From Juglans regia (lineage: Eukaryota; Streptophyta; Magnoliopsida; Fagales; Juglandaceae): DNA of 64,000 nucleotides. A model generated the notes under the pieces. It was not told where the DNA came from. It ran no database searches and saw nothing but the letters and a program-made list of their open reading frames with translations. The stretch lies in assembly GCF_001411555.2 (NCBI RefSeq), contig NC_049916.1, forward strand, positions 248,001-312,000, in the 5' to 3' direction. The position numbers and the translations under genes were made by a program. Below, in pieces: positions 1 to 11,474 of this stretch (positions within the stretch are counted from its first letter, which is position 1; each line of letters starts with the position of its first letter).

Positions 1-1042
1 ACATAATCTATCACCTCAGCTTCTCTTTCCTAACAGGTCGGCGTGGTGTTTCCATTCAAGGCGCTAATTCCCCACTAATAGAGAATGAAACCATAGTGCG
101 CTTAAGTTTGTTTTTTCGTGGCAAGTATGGCACTGTTAAGTCACAAATTTATATGTCCAGAAGTCTGAAGACATCCTGTAAAGGAAGGACTTAAAATAAT
201 CTTAGGCCACATAATCTATTAGTCACAGTTGTTCCATATAGAGCAGCATTACACAGCGTAGCATATAAGGGACAAAGGGGTCCACATGTATTATCACCTA
301 AACTTCTCTTAAAATACCAAAATTTCTAACATTAATCTCAAACCATGATGGAAGACTGAAATCCTGTCTTCATCCCTCTTCAACGATAACCAACACACAT
401 ACAAAAACACACATGTAGATCCTATTTCATTCCTGTTATAGGACACTCAGTTGACCATGCATGTACTCAGACACACAGCAGAAATCTTTTTCTTAGTTGT
501 CACAGGAGGGAAGAACACATGTAAGGCCCCTCTCCAACTTGGCCACTGAGAAGCTCCCCTCCTGGATGAAATGTTTAAGTAGATAGTAGTGTACCTACAT
601 GGTTAGAAACATGCTCTAAGTTCTCGATTGCCATTCCTACACTTCAAAGAAGGGAAAAGACAACCCCATTGGGCTATCCAAGAATATTTCCGATCACTAC
701 ACCAAGGAATCACTTTTAGCAAGCACACAGAATTTAAGATAAGCTATCATAACTGAAATACGTATCAAAAGCCAAATAAAAATATGAATTTTAGAATTAA
801 TTCAATGTTTACTAAAATATAATCCTAAAAATAAATTTATGAAAAATGGAAAAGAAAAGTTGCAAATAAAGGTATATGAGTTGCAGTATTGAGCTATAAA
901 AATCATAAGCATCACAACAAACAATAATGTTGAGTTAACTGCCAACAATCAGAAAAGCTGCTTTTCTTTCATACGTAAATCAGAAACTCTTTACTGCAAA
1001 TACATCGTCTTTTTCACTGCTCTTCTGGAGAAGTTCAGATAC

Positions 1043-3897
1043 CTTGAAATGTCTTGCAAGCTCATTTGCGTGCAAAATATTGGCAAGTTTTGATTGGCCA
1101 TATGCAGCTAGACGGCTATACCTGTATGTATGAAATTCCAAACACTATCAAATGTATGCAATTATCTGGTCAAATATACCATAAAAATAAAATAAAATAA
1201 ATAAGTACGGTTAGCAAAAAATACAATGTCACTAAAACTTTTCAGATTTTGGATTCTCAGATTAAGACAGTAATGAACATAAAGGTCAGATACTAACGGT
1301 GGATTCGGACTAAATAATTATGTTTTTAATTCAAATCATATAACTTCAAGATTAATAATACTAAAATTATCAGGCAATTCATTAGAAAAACGCATTTATG
1401 AAGATAGATCTTGCTATAATGAATGGAAGAGGCTGACAAGCTATGCATTGCGTCAAATTTTGAAAAATAAGAGTTTTTTTTGTGAACTTGTTGGGTAGTG
1501 ATGTAATTGACATATCGATATGTGGTCTATTTTGTCAAGTGGCTTACAGTATCAAAGAGGAGCCCCTGTTTGATTCAATGCTCAATGTGTCCAGGGCAAC
1601 TATGTGGACCCAATTACTGGCTTCATGCAGAATGAATGAAGGTATCTAGGAACCCACTTTGATGTGAACAGTATAGGTAATGATCTTTAGGCTATAATAC
1701 GACAAAAGTTGGATGCATAACATGCACAAGAAATCCATTAGCCCCTGTTTGAAACGATGCTTAATGTGTCCAAGGCAACTATGTGGACCAAATTACTGGC
1801 TTCATACAGAATGAATGAAGGTCAGGTCATATCTAGGAACACACTTTGACGTGAACGGTCTAGGTAATGAGCTTTAGGCTATAATACCACAAAATTTGGA
1901 CGCATAACATGTACAAGAAATCCATTAATAGTAGCTTAGGGTATCAAAGAGGAGCCACCGTTTGATACGATGCTCAATCTGTCCAAGGCAACTATGTGAA
2001 CCCAATTACCGGTTCACACCGAATGAATGAAGGTTAAGAACCCACTTTGACGTGAAAAGTCTAGGTAATGACCTTTAGGCTATAATACCACAAAATTCGG
2101 ATGCATAACATGTACAATAAATCCGTTAAAAGTACATTCTGTAGATATAAAATGAAAACGAATGACAAAAGTTCTCTATAAAACTTAATAAGCCCCTTAC
2201 AAATTAAGAAGCAACGACACTACATATTTATTGGGCATCCCAAATGCTGATTTATCTGATAGGAATGGAATATCTTCTTGAAAGTGGATTCAAATGACAG
2301 ACTTGTTAAGATTAGATTGTAGTACCCATGTTTATCATTTATTCTATCGAAACGGATTCCTTCACGGTATGAGAACCGGTGAGCTCCTGAGGACACATTA
2401 ACAATTCTTCCTTCTTTACCACTTTTACGTGCTGTTCTTTTCATAGTGTCCAACAAAAGATGTGTCAAAAGAAAATGACCTGCAAAAGAAAAAGAAATGA
2501 GAAAAAGGCAGGACTTAGTCCACTCCTACACAACTCAATTTAGCATCTAAAGAGAGCATTTGGTGATGATGTACGGACTGATGGGTCATTATATAATAGA
2601 TTCTCCGATTAATGCAAAATACCTAAGTGATTTGTTGCAAACTGTAGTTCTATGTTGTCTTTGGAGAGCACGAATGGTGTTGCCATAACTCCTGCATTGT
2701 TACTTGAAACAGAAAAGACAGAGTCAACCCTTGTTCAATCCCTTAGCTGAGGCTCAAGAAACAGAAATGTACAAAAATGTTTTCATGGGTGTAAAGCAGT
2801 GCGACAGTAATACATTTATGGACTAGTAAAAACCGACGTGGAAGTACAGCTACCGTTACAGCTTGCACCCGTTTCTTACACTAGGATGTTCAGCGGAAGC
2901 CCAGAGGAATTGAAATCTGACGCAAATTTCCTTACAGACGCCATTGAGCTAAGATCTAACTCCATGGCGTCAACCTTGGCTACGGGGATTTCCTTAGCTA
3001 TTGCTTCTTTGACATCTTTACCAGCAGCCATATTCCTAATTGCCATAACTACATGGACACCTCGCATCGCAAGAACTCGGGTAGTTTCAGTGCCAATACC
3101 ACTAGATGCTCCTGTAATTGGAGGATCCACAAGCAACAAGTACGCCAGTTAGTGCAAGTAGCATATGGTTTTGAAGAATATGTTACGAATGACGTTTTAA
3201 GATAGTGACACTTTTTTGTGCAAAACAAGAATTCATGGAAAATTCCCATCAAGTCGAACGGATACATGGATTCCAGTTCTACTGATATAAACAGTCAAGA
3301 TAATTAAATTTTGACAGCCAGAACATACAAATAGCTAAGGCTCTCATGGATTTTGAAAGCCAGAATATACAAATAGCGAAGAGAAGCAAAGCACAAAAAT
3401 CATGCAGAAACCCCCCACAATTCAGTAACTTCGTCAACAAGAAGCCTGCTTTCCTCGAAAATGGCAGAGTTTACTCTATTTGAGCGGATGTGTGCTCTAC
3501 ACACCATCCACATCCTCGTCACAATAAAAAGAATTTGTCATAAAAAAAAAAACGCGTCTTTCACAACTTTCTTTCCAAAATCAAGCTGCAGTCATCTTTG
3601 ATAGATCAATTTGTCAGAAAACCAAAGACAGATCAAGTTGTCATCTTTCCGATACCATCAATGTGGGGGGTTCCAAGTTGACATCTTTCCGATACCAAAG
3701 ACAGACGGAGTAGTAAATGGATAGTTAAGAATAAAATTCATCCTTCTCGGAGAAATGAAATTTAAAAGAAAAAAATAGATAGAACATGAACCTGTTACAA
3801 TGGCAGTGAGACCAGTCCCATCAATCCCTTGAGTAACTTCCTCGGCCGTGGAAGATGAGGAAAACCCGGATGGCCCTTTTCGGTTAAACGGCCACAT
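1043..3897 (-). CDS. TIC32/retinol-dehydrogenase-like short-chain dehydrogenase, 3' end outside window
   Basis: NAD(P)H-dependent oxidoreductase of the classical SDR superfamily, closest to plant TIC32-like / WW-domain-oxidoreductase-like proteins. Exons run 3897-3792, 3111-2880, 2702-2623, 2479-2326 and 1121-1043, joined in frame with GT and AG borders. The start is the ATG of MWPF; an upstream in-frame ATG at 3915 lies inside the GA repeat. Family motifs in order: cofactor loop TGASSGIG (exon junction 1/2), NNAG (exon 3), catalytic Ser in VNVSSGAHR (exon 4), and the YGQSK Tyr/Lys pair (exon 5). The visible part ends at [10 protein letters not shown]; the usual last exons (ITANSLHPG region onward) are absent from positions 1-1042, so they lie left of the window or are lost. 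No stop or frameshift is seen in copy 1, unlike copy 2. Substrate unknown; a chloroplast or general carbonyl role is a family guess. Confidence 0.8.
1548..2125. repeat. Intronic tandem repeat, three units of about 200 bp
   Basis: Three diverged direct repeats lie in SDR intron 4, starting near 1548, 1740 and 1940. Each carries a 'GTTTGAT...GATGCT(C/T)AATGTGTCC' core, then GAATGAATGAAGG, then CTTTAGGCTATAATAC and GCATAACATG. The middle unit has lost the 'GGGTATCAAAGAGGAG' head that copy 2 of the block still has. Confidence 0.8.
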
Positions 3898-3915
3898 TCT
3901 CTCTCTCTCTCTCAA
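3898..3915. repeat. (CT)n microsatellite just 5' of the SDR start codon
   Basis: A short CT run on the plus strand (GA on the coding strand) directly precedes the SDR start ATG. The duplicate at 41098-41128 is clearly longer, so the tract changed length after the duplication. GA-rich leaders are common in plant 5' UTRs. Confidence 0.8.
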
Positions 3916-4475
3916 TCTCCCTCTACCTCTGTGTTTGTGCTTTCCTCGACGGTACGAGAGTCGTAAGACTTAAAAGATCAGAATGGCAGCTCTGAATGAC
4001 AAGTGTCAAGAGTGAAATGATGGAGAGGAAAAGGTTTAAGGATCACTCGAGCTGCTCACATTAAAGATAAGGTTTTTCGTGCCACTCTTTTATTATTTTA
4101 TAATTTTATAACGCATTGTTATTTTTTTAACATATTTAATTATTAAAAAAAATTAAAAATATATATAATTTTGTTAATAATTCATTCCTTAAAAAGTTAA
4201 TAAATAGTAAGAAGTTAATAAATTTATCATTATCCTTTAAAAAATAACTTTTTCCTGAATATCAAAGTTCTCTACTTTGCTGTAGACATGTCGAACAACA
4301 TTCTAAATTCATATTATACCTCAACCATAGTCTTTCATGTAATAAAATTTTATGGATTTTCCTTTTTGTAAAGAAATCATAGTATTTGTTAGTATTTTCT
4401 AATAAATAAAATTTGTAACGTAGTATTTTTAAGTATAATAAATAAAATTGAGTGCATATTAAAGTTAGATTCATG
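3916..4475. other. SDR upstream region, AT-rich, no gene
   Basis: This stretch separates the SDR start from the LINE poly(A) tail. It holds the likely SDR promoter on the minus strand, then AT-rich sequence with no supported coding region. Short ORFs here are low-complexity and not conserved in the duplicate at about 41,130-41,740. Confidence 0.6.
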
Positions 4476-5995
4476 TCTTTTTTTTTTTTTTTGAAAATAG
4501 AACTTACATTGATGTGAAATGCAAAGACAGAAATCTATCAACATTACATAGACTGTTCTAAATAAACAATAGACATAATATGCAACCAAAGCTACGTCCG
4601 TTTTCTCTCTAGCTCCGAACGAAAAACTCCCTTAATCGTCCAAAACCTCAAGATCTGCTGAAAGGGGGTGGGAGCTTCGGCTCCTCGCCCCCTCCCCTTG
4701 CCCTCTCCCTCTTCTCTGTCTAGTTTTTAACTTTTGTGTAGTGTTTTTTATTTTTCTTTGTGTTTTTAGGCCGAATAAGGGAGGATCGTCGTTCGAGCCT
4801 TTCCGACCACCAGTTCTCTACACGCGCCCCACCGGTGTGAAGCCCAGCCGCCGATCTTCAAAACCTCCAAATCCGGTGTCCATCGGAGTGGCGCGTAGAC
4901 CGCACGTGCGGGACGAAAATCCGGACAGCATTGGCGCGTGGCCCTCACGCGCCACCGAGGAACCCTCTACCGACACCACGCTCGGTTGCTATGGAACCGC
5001 TGGCTCCAGGTCTTCCAAGTCTGACCGTCGGCTTTCCTCCCAGCGTGAACAGTCCTGCACGAAATATTGCCGACCAAATGTGTACTGTTCATCCGTTTTG
5101 TTTTTTTGTACTGTCTTTTGTTTCGTTTTTATGTTGTTGTCTGTTTCAGTTTTTTGTAGCTTGTCTTGTTTTCTTATGTTGGTGTTGCTTTTGTTGACCC
5201 GAGTGAGGTTTGGACCCTTAGATCGGACGTAATCCGGAGCAAGGCTTTCGAGAGTGTGGGGCGATGCTACGGCCGGTGGTTATACGGCCGGGCTGTTGTG
5301 GTCTGTATGTACGCTGGGTGCTCGCTCCACCAGAGCTCAAAATGACGATGCTTGCGGTGGGCGTGTCGTCTGAGGTCTCATCAGAGCTTGTTGTCTTGTA
5401 GTTGTTATTGTAGTTTTTTTACAGTAGTTTGTTAGTTTTAGTTATAATAAAATAGGAATAGGCTTTGGATTGATGTCCATAGCAGTGTCCCGTACTCTTC
5501 TCCCCTGGGAGGATAGAGAGGACCTTTAAGTTCTGTTTTTACAGAGCGCTTTCTCGGGTTCGAGAAAGTTTGGTTAGAAGTTAAGACAATTTCTACCGCA
5601 AATGTATTTGTGTGTGGGGAAACTACAGATCTGTTGAGTTAGTTGGCTTATTACTGGATTTTCTGTGTATTGAAATTTCTTGTATCGATAAGTCACACTT
5701 GTAATTTCGATTTCTTAATGAGATGAGTATGCTCCATTAAAAAAAAAATAGACATAATATGCATTGGCCCATCTTCTATCCAAATTTCTTCATCTTCATG
5801 TACTAGAGCAACTTTTACTAGTTGATGTGCAGCACAGTTTGCTTCTCTGAAAACAAAAGCAACTTGTCAGCTAGGTCTTTCCAAAAGCATTACTCTAGCA
5901 TCATGAACTAAAGTCCCATAATCTGAACTTAAATCTTCATCACGGTTTGCAGCCTTGACAATAATCTGGGAATCACCTTTGAACACAACCCTTTC
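4476..5995 (-). mobile_element. L1-like LINE remnant 1, 3' part (poly(A) tail and RNase H end), interrupted
   Basis: The LINE 3' end on the minus strand is the T run at about 4478-4491. The following 4492-4584 and 5764-5995 align with 41,760-42,080 of LINE 2 and encode the tail of the RNase H domain; the LINE 2 equivalent reads CADLGFERVVFEGNSQ. The fragment is split by the 1,162-bp insertion at 4585-5746 and ends where Copia inserted at 5995/5996. It continues at 13,443. Coding capacity is lost. Confidence 0.85.
4585..5746 (+). mobile_element. 1,162-bp poly(A)-tailed retroposed insertion, family unknown
   Basis: A plus-strand insertion inside LINE remnant 1. It is flanked by a perfect 17-bp direct repeat (4568-4584 and 5747-5763) and ends in about ten A residues. 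Block copy 2 keeps the empty site near 41,826-41,852. These marks show L1-type target-primed retroposition. The 5' half is GC-rich, and the 3' half is T/G-rich and ends TGAGTATGCTCCATT before the A tail. A 163-codon ORF at 4741-5232 has low-complexity Phe/Leu/Cys-rich C-terminal sequence and no reverse transcriptase or other domain I recognise, so I do not call it a gene. It could be a non-autonomous LINE relative, a long SINE-like element or a retrocopied noncoding transcript. Confidence 0.85.
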
Positions 5996-6412
5996 TGTTA
6001 GAATGCACAGCGGAAAAATACCTCAAGCTCAATTTAAAGAATTGCTCCACAAGTTTTTCCAGATTGATAAACTCCAAGCGTTTCCTCTTAGTGGCAAAAG
6101 TGTACTACGTAGTATAGAACTAGAGTAACACTTAATCAATCCACAGCCTAAGTATTTTATCAAGAGAGAACAAAAAGAAAGAGAGTCTTTTTCTATTTTT
6201 CAGATGGTGCCAAAAACATAATTGGGGAGGACTATATATAGTCCTCCTATGCACGGCCGGCCTTAAAGGCCAGCCTTCAATATTCAAGTGTAACAGCAGT
6301 AACGCATGGCTTAAAGCCATGCGTTACATGCGTTACAAGTAACGCATGGCTTTAAGCCATGCATTACAAGCAGGAGGGGGTCAGCCCCACTTGGGCGCCC
6401 CTCCAACTAATA
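5996..6412 (-). repeat. Copia 3' LTR (element orientation), 417 bp
   Basis: Plus-strand ends are TGTTAG and CTAATA, so in element orientation the LTR reads TATTAG...CTAACA, a non-canonical TA..CA end that both LTRs share. It holds a palindromic TATA segment, GGACTATATATAGTCC, near 6228-6243, the likely promoter core. Near 6299-6370 are inverted copies of AACGCATGGC and GCCATGCGTT that can form hairpins. Confidence 0.95.
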
Positions 6413-6422
6413 TCTCCCACTC
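6413..6422 (-). other. Copia polypurine tract
   Basis: On the element strand this reads GAGTGGGAGA directly before the 3' LTR, the normal site and composition of the plus-strand primer of plant Copia elements. Confidence 0.85.
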
Positions 6423-7486
6423 GCACACAGTGGGCATGACCCCAGGTCAGCATCTCTCTAATGTTCTCAATCTTGTTCATACAAATAAATAGGCTGTGCG
6501 ACCACCAAGCACATCTGTAGAAAGGAGGGAGTACATACACCTAATCTCTCCCAGAGAAGACCAGCATAGTAACATCCCTAAAGTGTCTGGTAATGTCCTA
6601 GACTTATTCGATCGCATCAAGATCAAGCATTTTCGAACCCTCTTGAGTTTAAAAACTCAGAACAATGCTTGACTACCTCCAAATATTTCAATGTGTTCAC
6701 AACCTTTAGCCGCTACCAAGATGTAGCGTCATTTGTATGACGTCAGCAAACACTATCGAAGATACGATATTGAACAGTCTTCCCTTTACACTCATATCAC
6801 TCAACTTTGGTTGAACTGCTTTCCCAACAATGCCTCTTTAGACCGTATCAATCATGGCCATAGACAGCATGCCAAAGTAGCAAACATCACAACCTCCATC
6901 TCGTGACATAGTTAAAAGTAAAGGACATTTTTTAAGAAATGAGACTCACACAGTGAGAAAGAGGGAAACATTTTACTCACTTACTCATATGGTCGTATAA
7001 GCACATATAGTATGAAACACATGCTACGGTGGATTTCTCTTTCTCAAAGAGCATATGTCTATATCAACACCGTACAGATCTCAGTCTAGCCGCTCCTTAA
7101 GCGTCTAACCCGAATTCCTCAATTTGCACGTCTCCAAGGCGTCAAAGAGGAACTCGCATCTGGCTTACTACAGGCTACATGGATGGTGGGGTAACCCATG
7201 CATAGTCCTATCAATGGACCTCATCTTAGCTCCCACTAAGGCGACATAACTTTGTGTCAACCAACTTATCCCTTTGGACAAGTACCTAGGGACACAATGT
7301 CTCATCTCTACTCGCTACTTAAGCGCTAGAGGCGATCGCTCGTGTGAGTGAGCCGATCTAAGCCTGTTGACATATCTTTTGTGTGTGTATTAGAAACAAT
7401 ACGATAAAGACAAGAACTGAATCATATTGTATTAATATCCCAAAGGAAATGTTACATCTTTATGTCATTTGAAACACAAATTACAT
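6423..7486. other. Copia untranslated region between pol and 3' LTR
   Basis: About 1.06 kb lies between the pol stop and the polypurine tract. I see no ORF of note and no recognisable domain. Most short Copia elements have much less sequence here, so this may hold regulatory sequence or a former extra segment, but nothing in it identifies a function. Confidence 0.6.
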
Positions 7487-9172
7487 TTATAGTCTACGCA
7501 GTCCTAGATTCCTAACATGAGCCTCGAAGACATCTCTTGTTATAGGCTTCGTTAAGGGATCAACAACCATGCGACTCGTAGAAAGATGTTTCAGAACCAC
7601 TTCCTTTTGCGCTATCATGTCTCTGATGTAGTGATATCTGATATCTATGTGTTTGGTTCTTCCATGATACTTTGAGTCCTTAGCATATGCGAGAGCTGCC
7701 ATGCTATCGCAGAATATTGTCACCGGATCTGATGTATCCGTGCCAATATCTAAATGCTTGAGGAACCTCCGTAACCAAACAGCTTCTTGAACTGCTGCAG
7801 AACATGCTATGTATTCTGCCTCCATGGTGGATAACGCTATACAGGGTTGTTTCTTGCTGCTCCATGTAATGGCGCCTTGGTTGAGCAGAAAGACATACCC
7901 AGTGGTTGATTTGCGCTCATCTAGATCGCTGCCCCAATCGGCATCACTGTAACCTCTTAGCTGCAAATCTGAACCCTGATAGCACAACACATAGTCCGCA
8001 GTTCTCTTGAGATATCGCATAATTCTTTTGACCGCTTTCCAGTGAGCTAGTCCGGGGTTTGATTGGAATCTACTCACTAAGCCAACTGCATAGCATATGT
8101 CAGGCCGAGTACACATCATTGCGTACATCAGACTACCCACAGCATTAGCATAAGGGACACGGGCCATCTTTTCTTTTTCTTTTTGAGTCTTAGGACACAT
8201 CATTTTAGACAAGTTCTCGCTCCTCGCAACAGGGGTGTCAATGGGTTTACATCCATTCATTTGGAAGCGCTCGAGGACTTTCTTTATGTAAGTCTGTTGA
8301 GACAAACACAAAAGTCTCTTTGAGCGATCTCTGTAGATTTTAACTCCCAGAATGTATTCTGCCTCACCCATTTCCTTCATCTCAAAATTGAAGGATAACC
8401 ACTCTTTTGTGGCGACTATCAACCCTTTATCATTTCCAGCTAGTAGTATGTCGTCAACATATAATGACAACATAATGAAACTCTTCTTAAACCTTTTGAC
8501 ATAAACACAATGATCCTCTGTGATCATCGTAAACCCATTCGAGAGAATGACTCGATGGAATCTGAGGTACCATTGTCTAGATGATTGTTTTAGGCCATAT
8601 ATAGATCGTTTGAGCTTGCACACTTTGCGCTCTTGACCTTTGACCACAAAACCCGTTGGTTGATCCATATAGATCTCCTCATCTAGTTCTCCATTGAGAA
8701 ATGCTGTCTTAACGTCCATCTGGTAGAGTTCCAAATCCATGTTTGCTACTATAGCTAGAATCAGGCGAATTGAGGCAAACCTCACCACTGGTGAAAAAGT
8801 CTCCTCATAGTCTATACCCTCCTGTTGGGTATATCCTTTCGCCACTAAGCGAGCTTTATACTTATCTATTGATCCATCCGACTTGCGTTTAACCTTAAGA
8901 ACCCATTTGTTCCCAATAGTCTTACGCCCTATTGGTAGATCAACCAGATCCCAGACCTGGTTAGTCTTCATAGACTCAATCTCATCATTAAGAGCTTTCA
9001 TCCACTCATCTTTAGTAGAAGATGAGAGAGCCTCATAAATTGTCCTAGGCTCGTCATCATCATGCGGAGCTACCATAAAAGCTTCCCCTTCAATCTCAAA
9101 ACGACGACGGGGAATACTTTCACGTGTGCTTCTACGCGGCTGAGGTTGTTGTGACAAGTGATGTGCTCCCAC
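7487..9172 (-). pseudogene. Copia reverse transcriptase and RNase H
   Basis: This 561-codon segment holds the whole Copia reverse transcriptase and RNase H. The RT begins near [12 protein letters not shown], contains the [14 protein letters not shown] block, and has the catalytic YVDD in [12 protein letters not shown] around residue 240. The RNase H has [19 protein letters not shown] and the final [12 protein letters not shown] block. The reading frame is +1 relative to the integrase segment upstream, with the shift near 9175, so the polyprotein is broken. The start at 9172 is just the first ATG after the shift, not a real initiation site. Confidence 0.92.
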
Positions 9173-10286
9173 TCGGATTCAAATAATTTGTAGGAGCTTG
9201 AAGAATTTCTTCCTCATTCTCAACTAAATTCCTTGGAGCACTTTCCTCTTGTTCCACAATCTCATGAAGTTTTAAACTCCTATCAACCTCACATCTACTT
9301 GGAAACTGATCTTCAATGAAATCCACATCTCGTGACTCAATCTCAGTCACACTTCCATCAGATTGTTCACCTATTAATACATACCCTTTAGAGTGTTCTG
9401 AGTACCTTATAAAGATACACTTCTTCCCTCTAGGGCCTAACCTCTCATACTTATGAGAAAGGTTGTGAACAAAACCCGTTGAACCCCATGGCCGCAAGTT
9501 ACTCAAATTGGGTTTCTCGCCGGTCCATAGTTCATATGGGGTGGAAGTTACTAATTTGGAGGGCACTCGGTTAAGAATGTAGGCAGCAATCAAAAGTGCA
9601 TCCCCCCAAAAAGAAATTGGTAGGTTTGCTTGCGCCATCATTGACCTAACCATCTCAAGTAGTGTTCGATTTCTCCTTTCCGCCACACCATTTTCCTGCG
9701 GCGTACTCGGCATCGTCAACTGTCTTTTGATTCCTTTTTCATCACAGAGCCTTTTAAATTGCTTAGAGAGATATTCTCGTCCTCGGTCAGTTCTTAGAGC
9801 TTTTAAACTCTTGTCTAACTGATTCTCAACCATTCTTAGATATCGCCTAAAACATTCCAATGCTTCAGACTTATGGGAGATTAAGTAGACATGACCGTAA
9901 CGTGAAAAATCATCTATAAATGTGATGAAGTAGACACCTCCGTGTCTTGCCCTCACACTCATTGGACCACAGATGTCTGAGTGGACTAATTGCAGTGGAA
10001 AAGATGCCCTTGTGGCTTTTCCAAACGGTTTTCTCTTAACTTTTCCCATTAGACAATGTTCACATGTGGGCAAGATGACCTTAGCGAGATTGCCTATTAG
10101 GCCTTCTCTAGCTAACCTAGTCATTCTATCTTGCCCTATATGGCCAAGCCTAGCATGCCATTTATATGAATCCAAATTATCAGATGTAGAAAGAAAAGCA
10201 ATAGACTCATTTAAGTTTGAATACTCCAAATTCAATATCATAAAACCGTCTTGAAGAAAAGCATTGCCATAAAACACATGGCCCAA
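9132..10286 (-). pseudogene. Copia GAG-pre-integrase and integrase
   Basis: The zinc-binding HHCC domain is visible as HARLGHIGQDRM...CEHCLMGK. The integrase core has the acidic triad: Asp in HSDICGPM, Asp in LRTDRGREYLS, and Glu in PQENGVAERRN. The segment follows the gag-protease frame after one in-frame stop at about 10320-10322 and ends at a frameshift close to 9175. Apart from those two lesions the domain looks whole. Confidence 0.92.
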
Positions 10287-10319
10287 ATGAAAAGAAACAT
10301 AATTATTTTCAAATACAAT

Positions 10320-11474
10320 TTAAAAACCAAATCTTAATAGAGTGACTACAGAAAGTAAGTTTCGTCGGATCTCGGGAGCGTATAGCACATTGTGAAGGAA
10401 AAGAGTGCGGCCACCCCGCAAGTCCAGCTTGTAGGTACCAAGTCCCAGTACCTCCACGCTAGCTCCATTCCCCACCTTGATATCACGACTCCCAGCTGGA
10501 ATCCGGCGATACTCAACAAATCTGACTCTGTCTCGCGCTATGTGTTCGGTCGCTCCTGAATCAACAGTCCACACAGGATAGGAGTGAGCACCCATCACAT
10601 GACTAGTTACAAAAATAATGCGAGAAAAGTCAGAGTGTACCTTCTTCGGCTCAGTGCAGTCACGAGCGAAGTGGCCATTCTTTCCACAGTTGAAGCACTC
10701 TAATTTCGACTTGTTCTTCCCGCGCTTGCCCCTCTTGCTGCGCTGAGAAGTTCCTGACACCTTCTTAATTTGTCCAGCAGCTACCCCATTCTTGGACTTC
10801 TTGCGCTTAGGCCTTGATGCCTTACGCGAACCAGAATCAGCCACATAGGCCGTGTGATTGGGCTTGGCAGCCTCTAGGCGCTCAGCCTCCAATTCCAAGT
10901 GACGCGAGACATCATCAAAGTCTTTGATATTCTCGTTATGCGTCAGGTTCTGGCTCATATTCTCCCAAGAATTCGGCAGTGATCTTATCACTGCCTGGAC
11001 TTGCTGTTCATCAGTCAGGTTGTTTCCTGCCGACTTAAGTTCGCGGATCATGGTTGACATAGCCCTAAGATGCTGCTTCATCGTGTGGTCAGAGCGCATC
11101 TTATAGGAGTCAAACCTCATGGTTAACCCACGCAACCTAGTGGCTGAAGTTCCACCAAACTTCAACTTTAAAGCCTCCCACATGCTTTGGGCAGTGTCGT
11201 AGATCTCGAACTCACACATTAGATCATTGTGCATGCTGCTTAACATTATTATGCGCGCGCACCTACTTTTCTTAGCCCATTGAGAATAGGCTAATTGATC
11301 TATTTTGTGTTGTTCCGAGGTCCCTTCCCCGGGCTCAGTAAGGGAGTGAGATAAGGCCTCCAAGACCTCTTGCTCATCTAAAACATATTGGATCTTGCGA
11401 TGCCAAATGTCATAGTTCTCCCCATCCAATTTCTCCCCTTTGTTTAAATCGGCAACTATACTCTTGGATGCCAT
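10320..11474 (-). CDS. Copia gag and aspartic protease
   Basis: The ORF starts at MASKSIVADLNKGEKLDG and has the UBN2/gag region up to about residue 200. A basic linker follows, then a CCHC zinc knuckle CFNCGKNGHFARDC near residue 260. The aspartic protease active site is in WTVDSGATEH near residue 305. It closes with the LLSV stretch that normally runs on into the integrase. In this copy a TAA stops translation after LLRFGF, and the next codons continue in frame with family-like IVFENNYVS, so the stop is a late mutation rather than a gag/pol boundary. Confidence 0.92.
   Translation of the reverse strand: MASKSIVADLNKGEKLDGENYDIWHRKIQYVLDEQEVLEALSHSLTEPGEGTSEQHKIDQLAYSQWAKKSRCARIIMLSSMHNDLMCEFEIYDTAQSMWEALKLKFGGTSATRLRGLTMRFDSYKMRSDHTMKQHLRAMSTMIRELKSAGNNLTDEQQVQAVIRSLPNSWENMSQNLTHNENIKDFDDVSRHLELEAERLEAAKPNHTAYVADSGSRKASRPKRKKSKNGVAAGQIKKVSGTSQRSKRGKRGKNKSKLECFNCGKNGHFARDCTEPKKVHSDFSRIIFVTSHVMGAHSYPVWTVDSGATEHIARDRVRFVEYRRIPAGSRDIKVGNGASVEVLGLGTYKLDLRGGRTLFLHNVLYAPEIRRNLLSVVTLLRFGF

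Noticed and set aside
2838..3152. 104-codon plus-strand ORF
   Set aside because: Antisense shadow of SDR exon 2.
4741..5232. 163-codon ORF in the poly(A) insertion
   Set aside because: No domain, a low-complexity Phe/Leu/Cys-rich end, and a start in a T-rich stretch; more likely noncoding.
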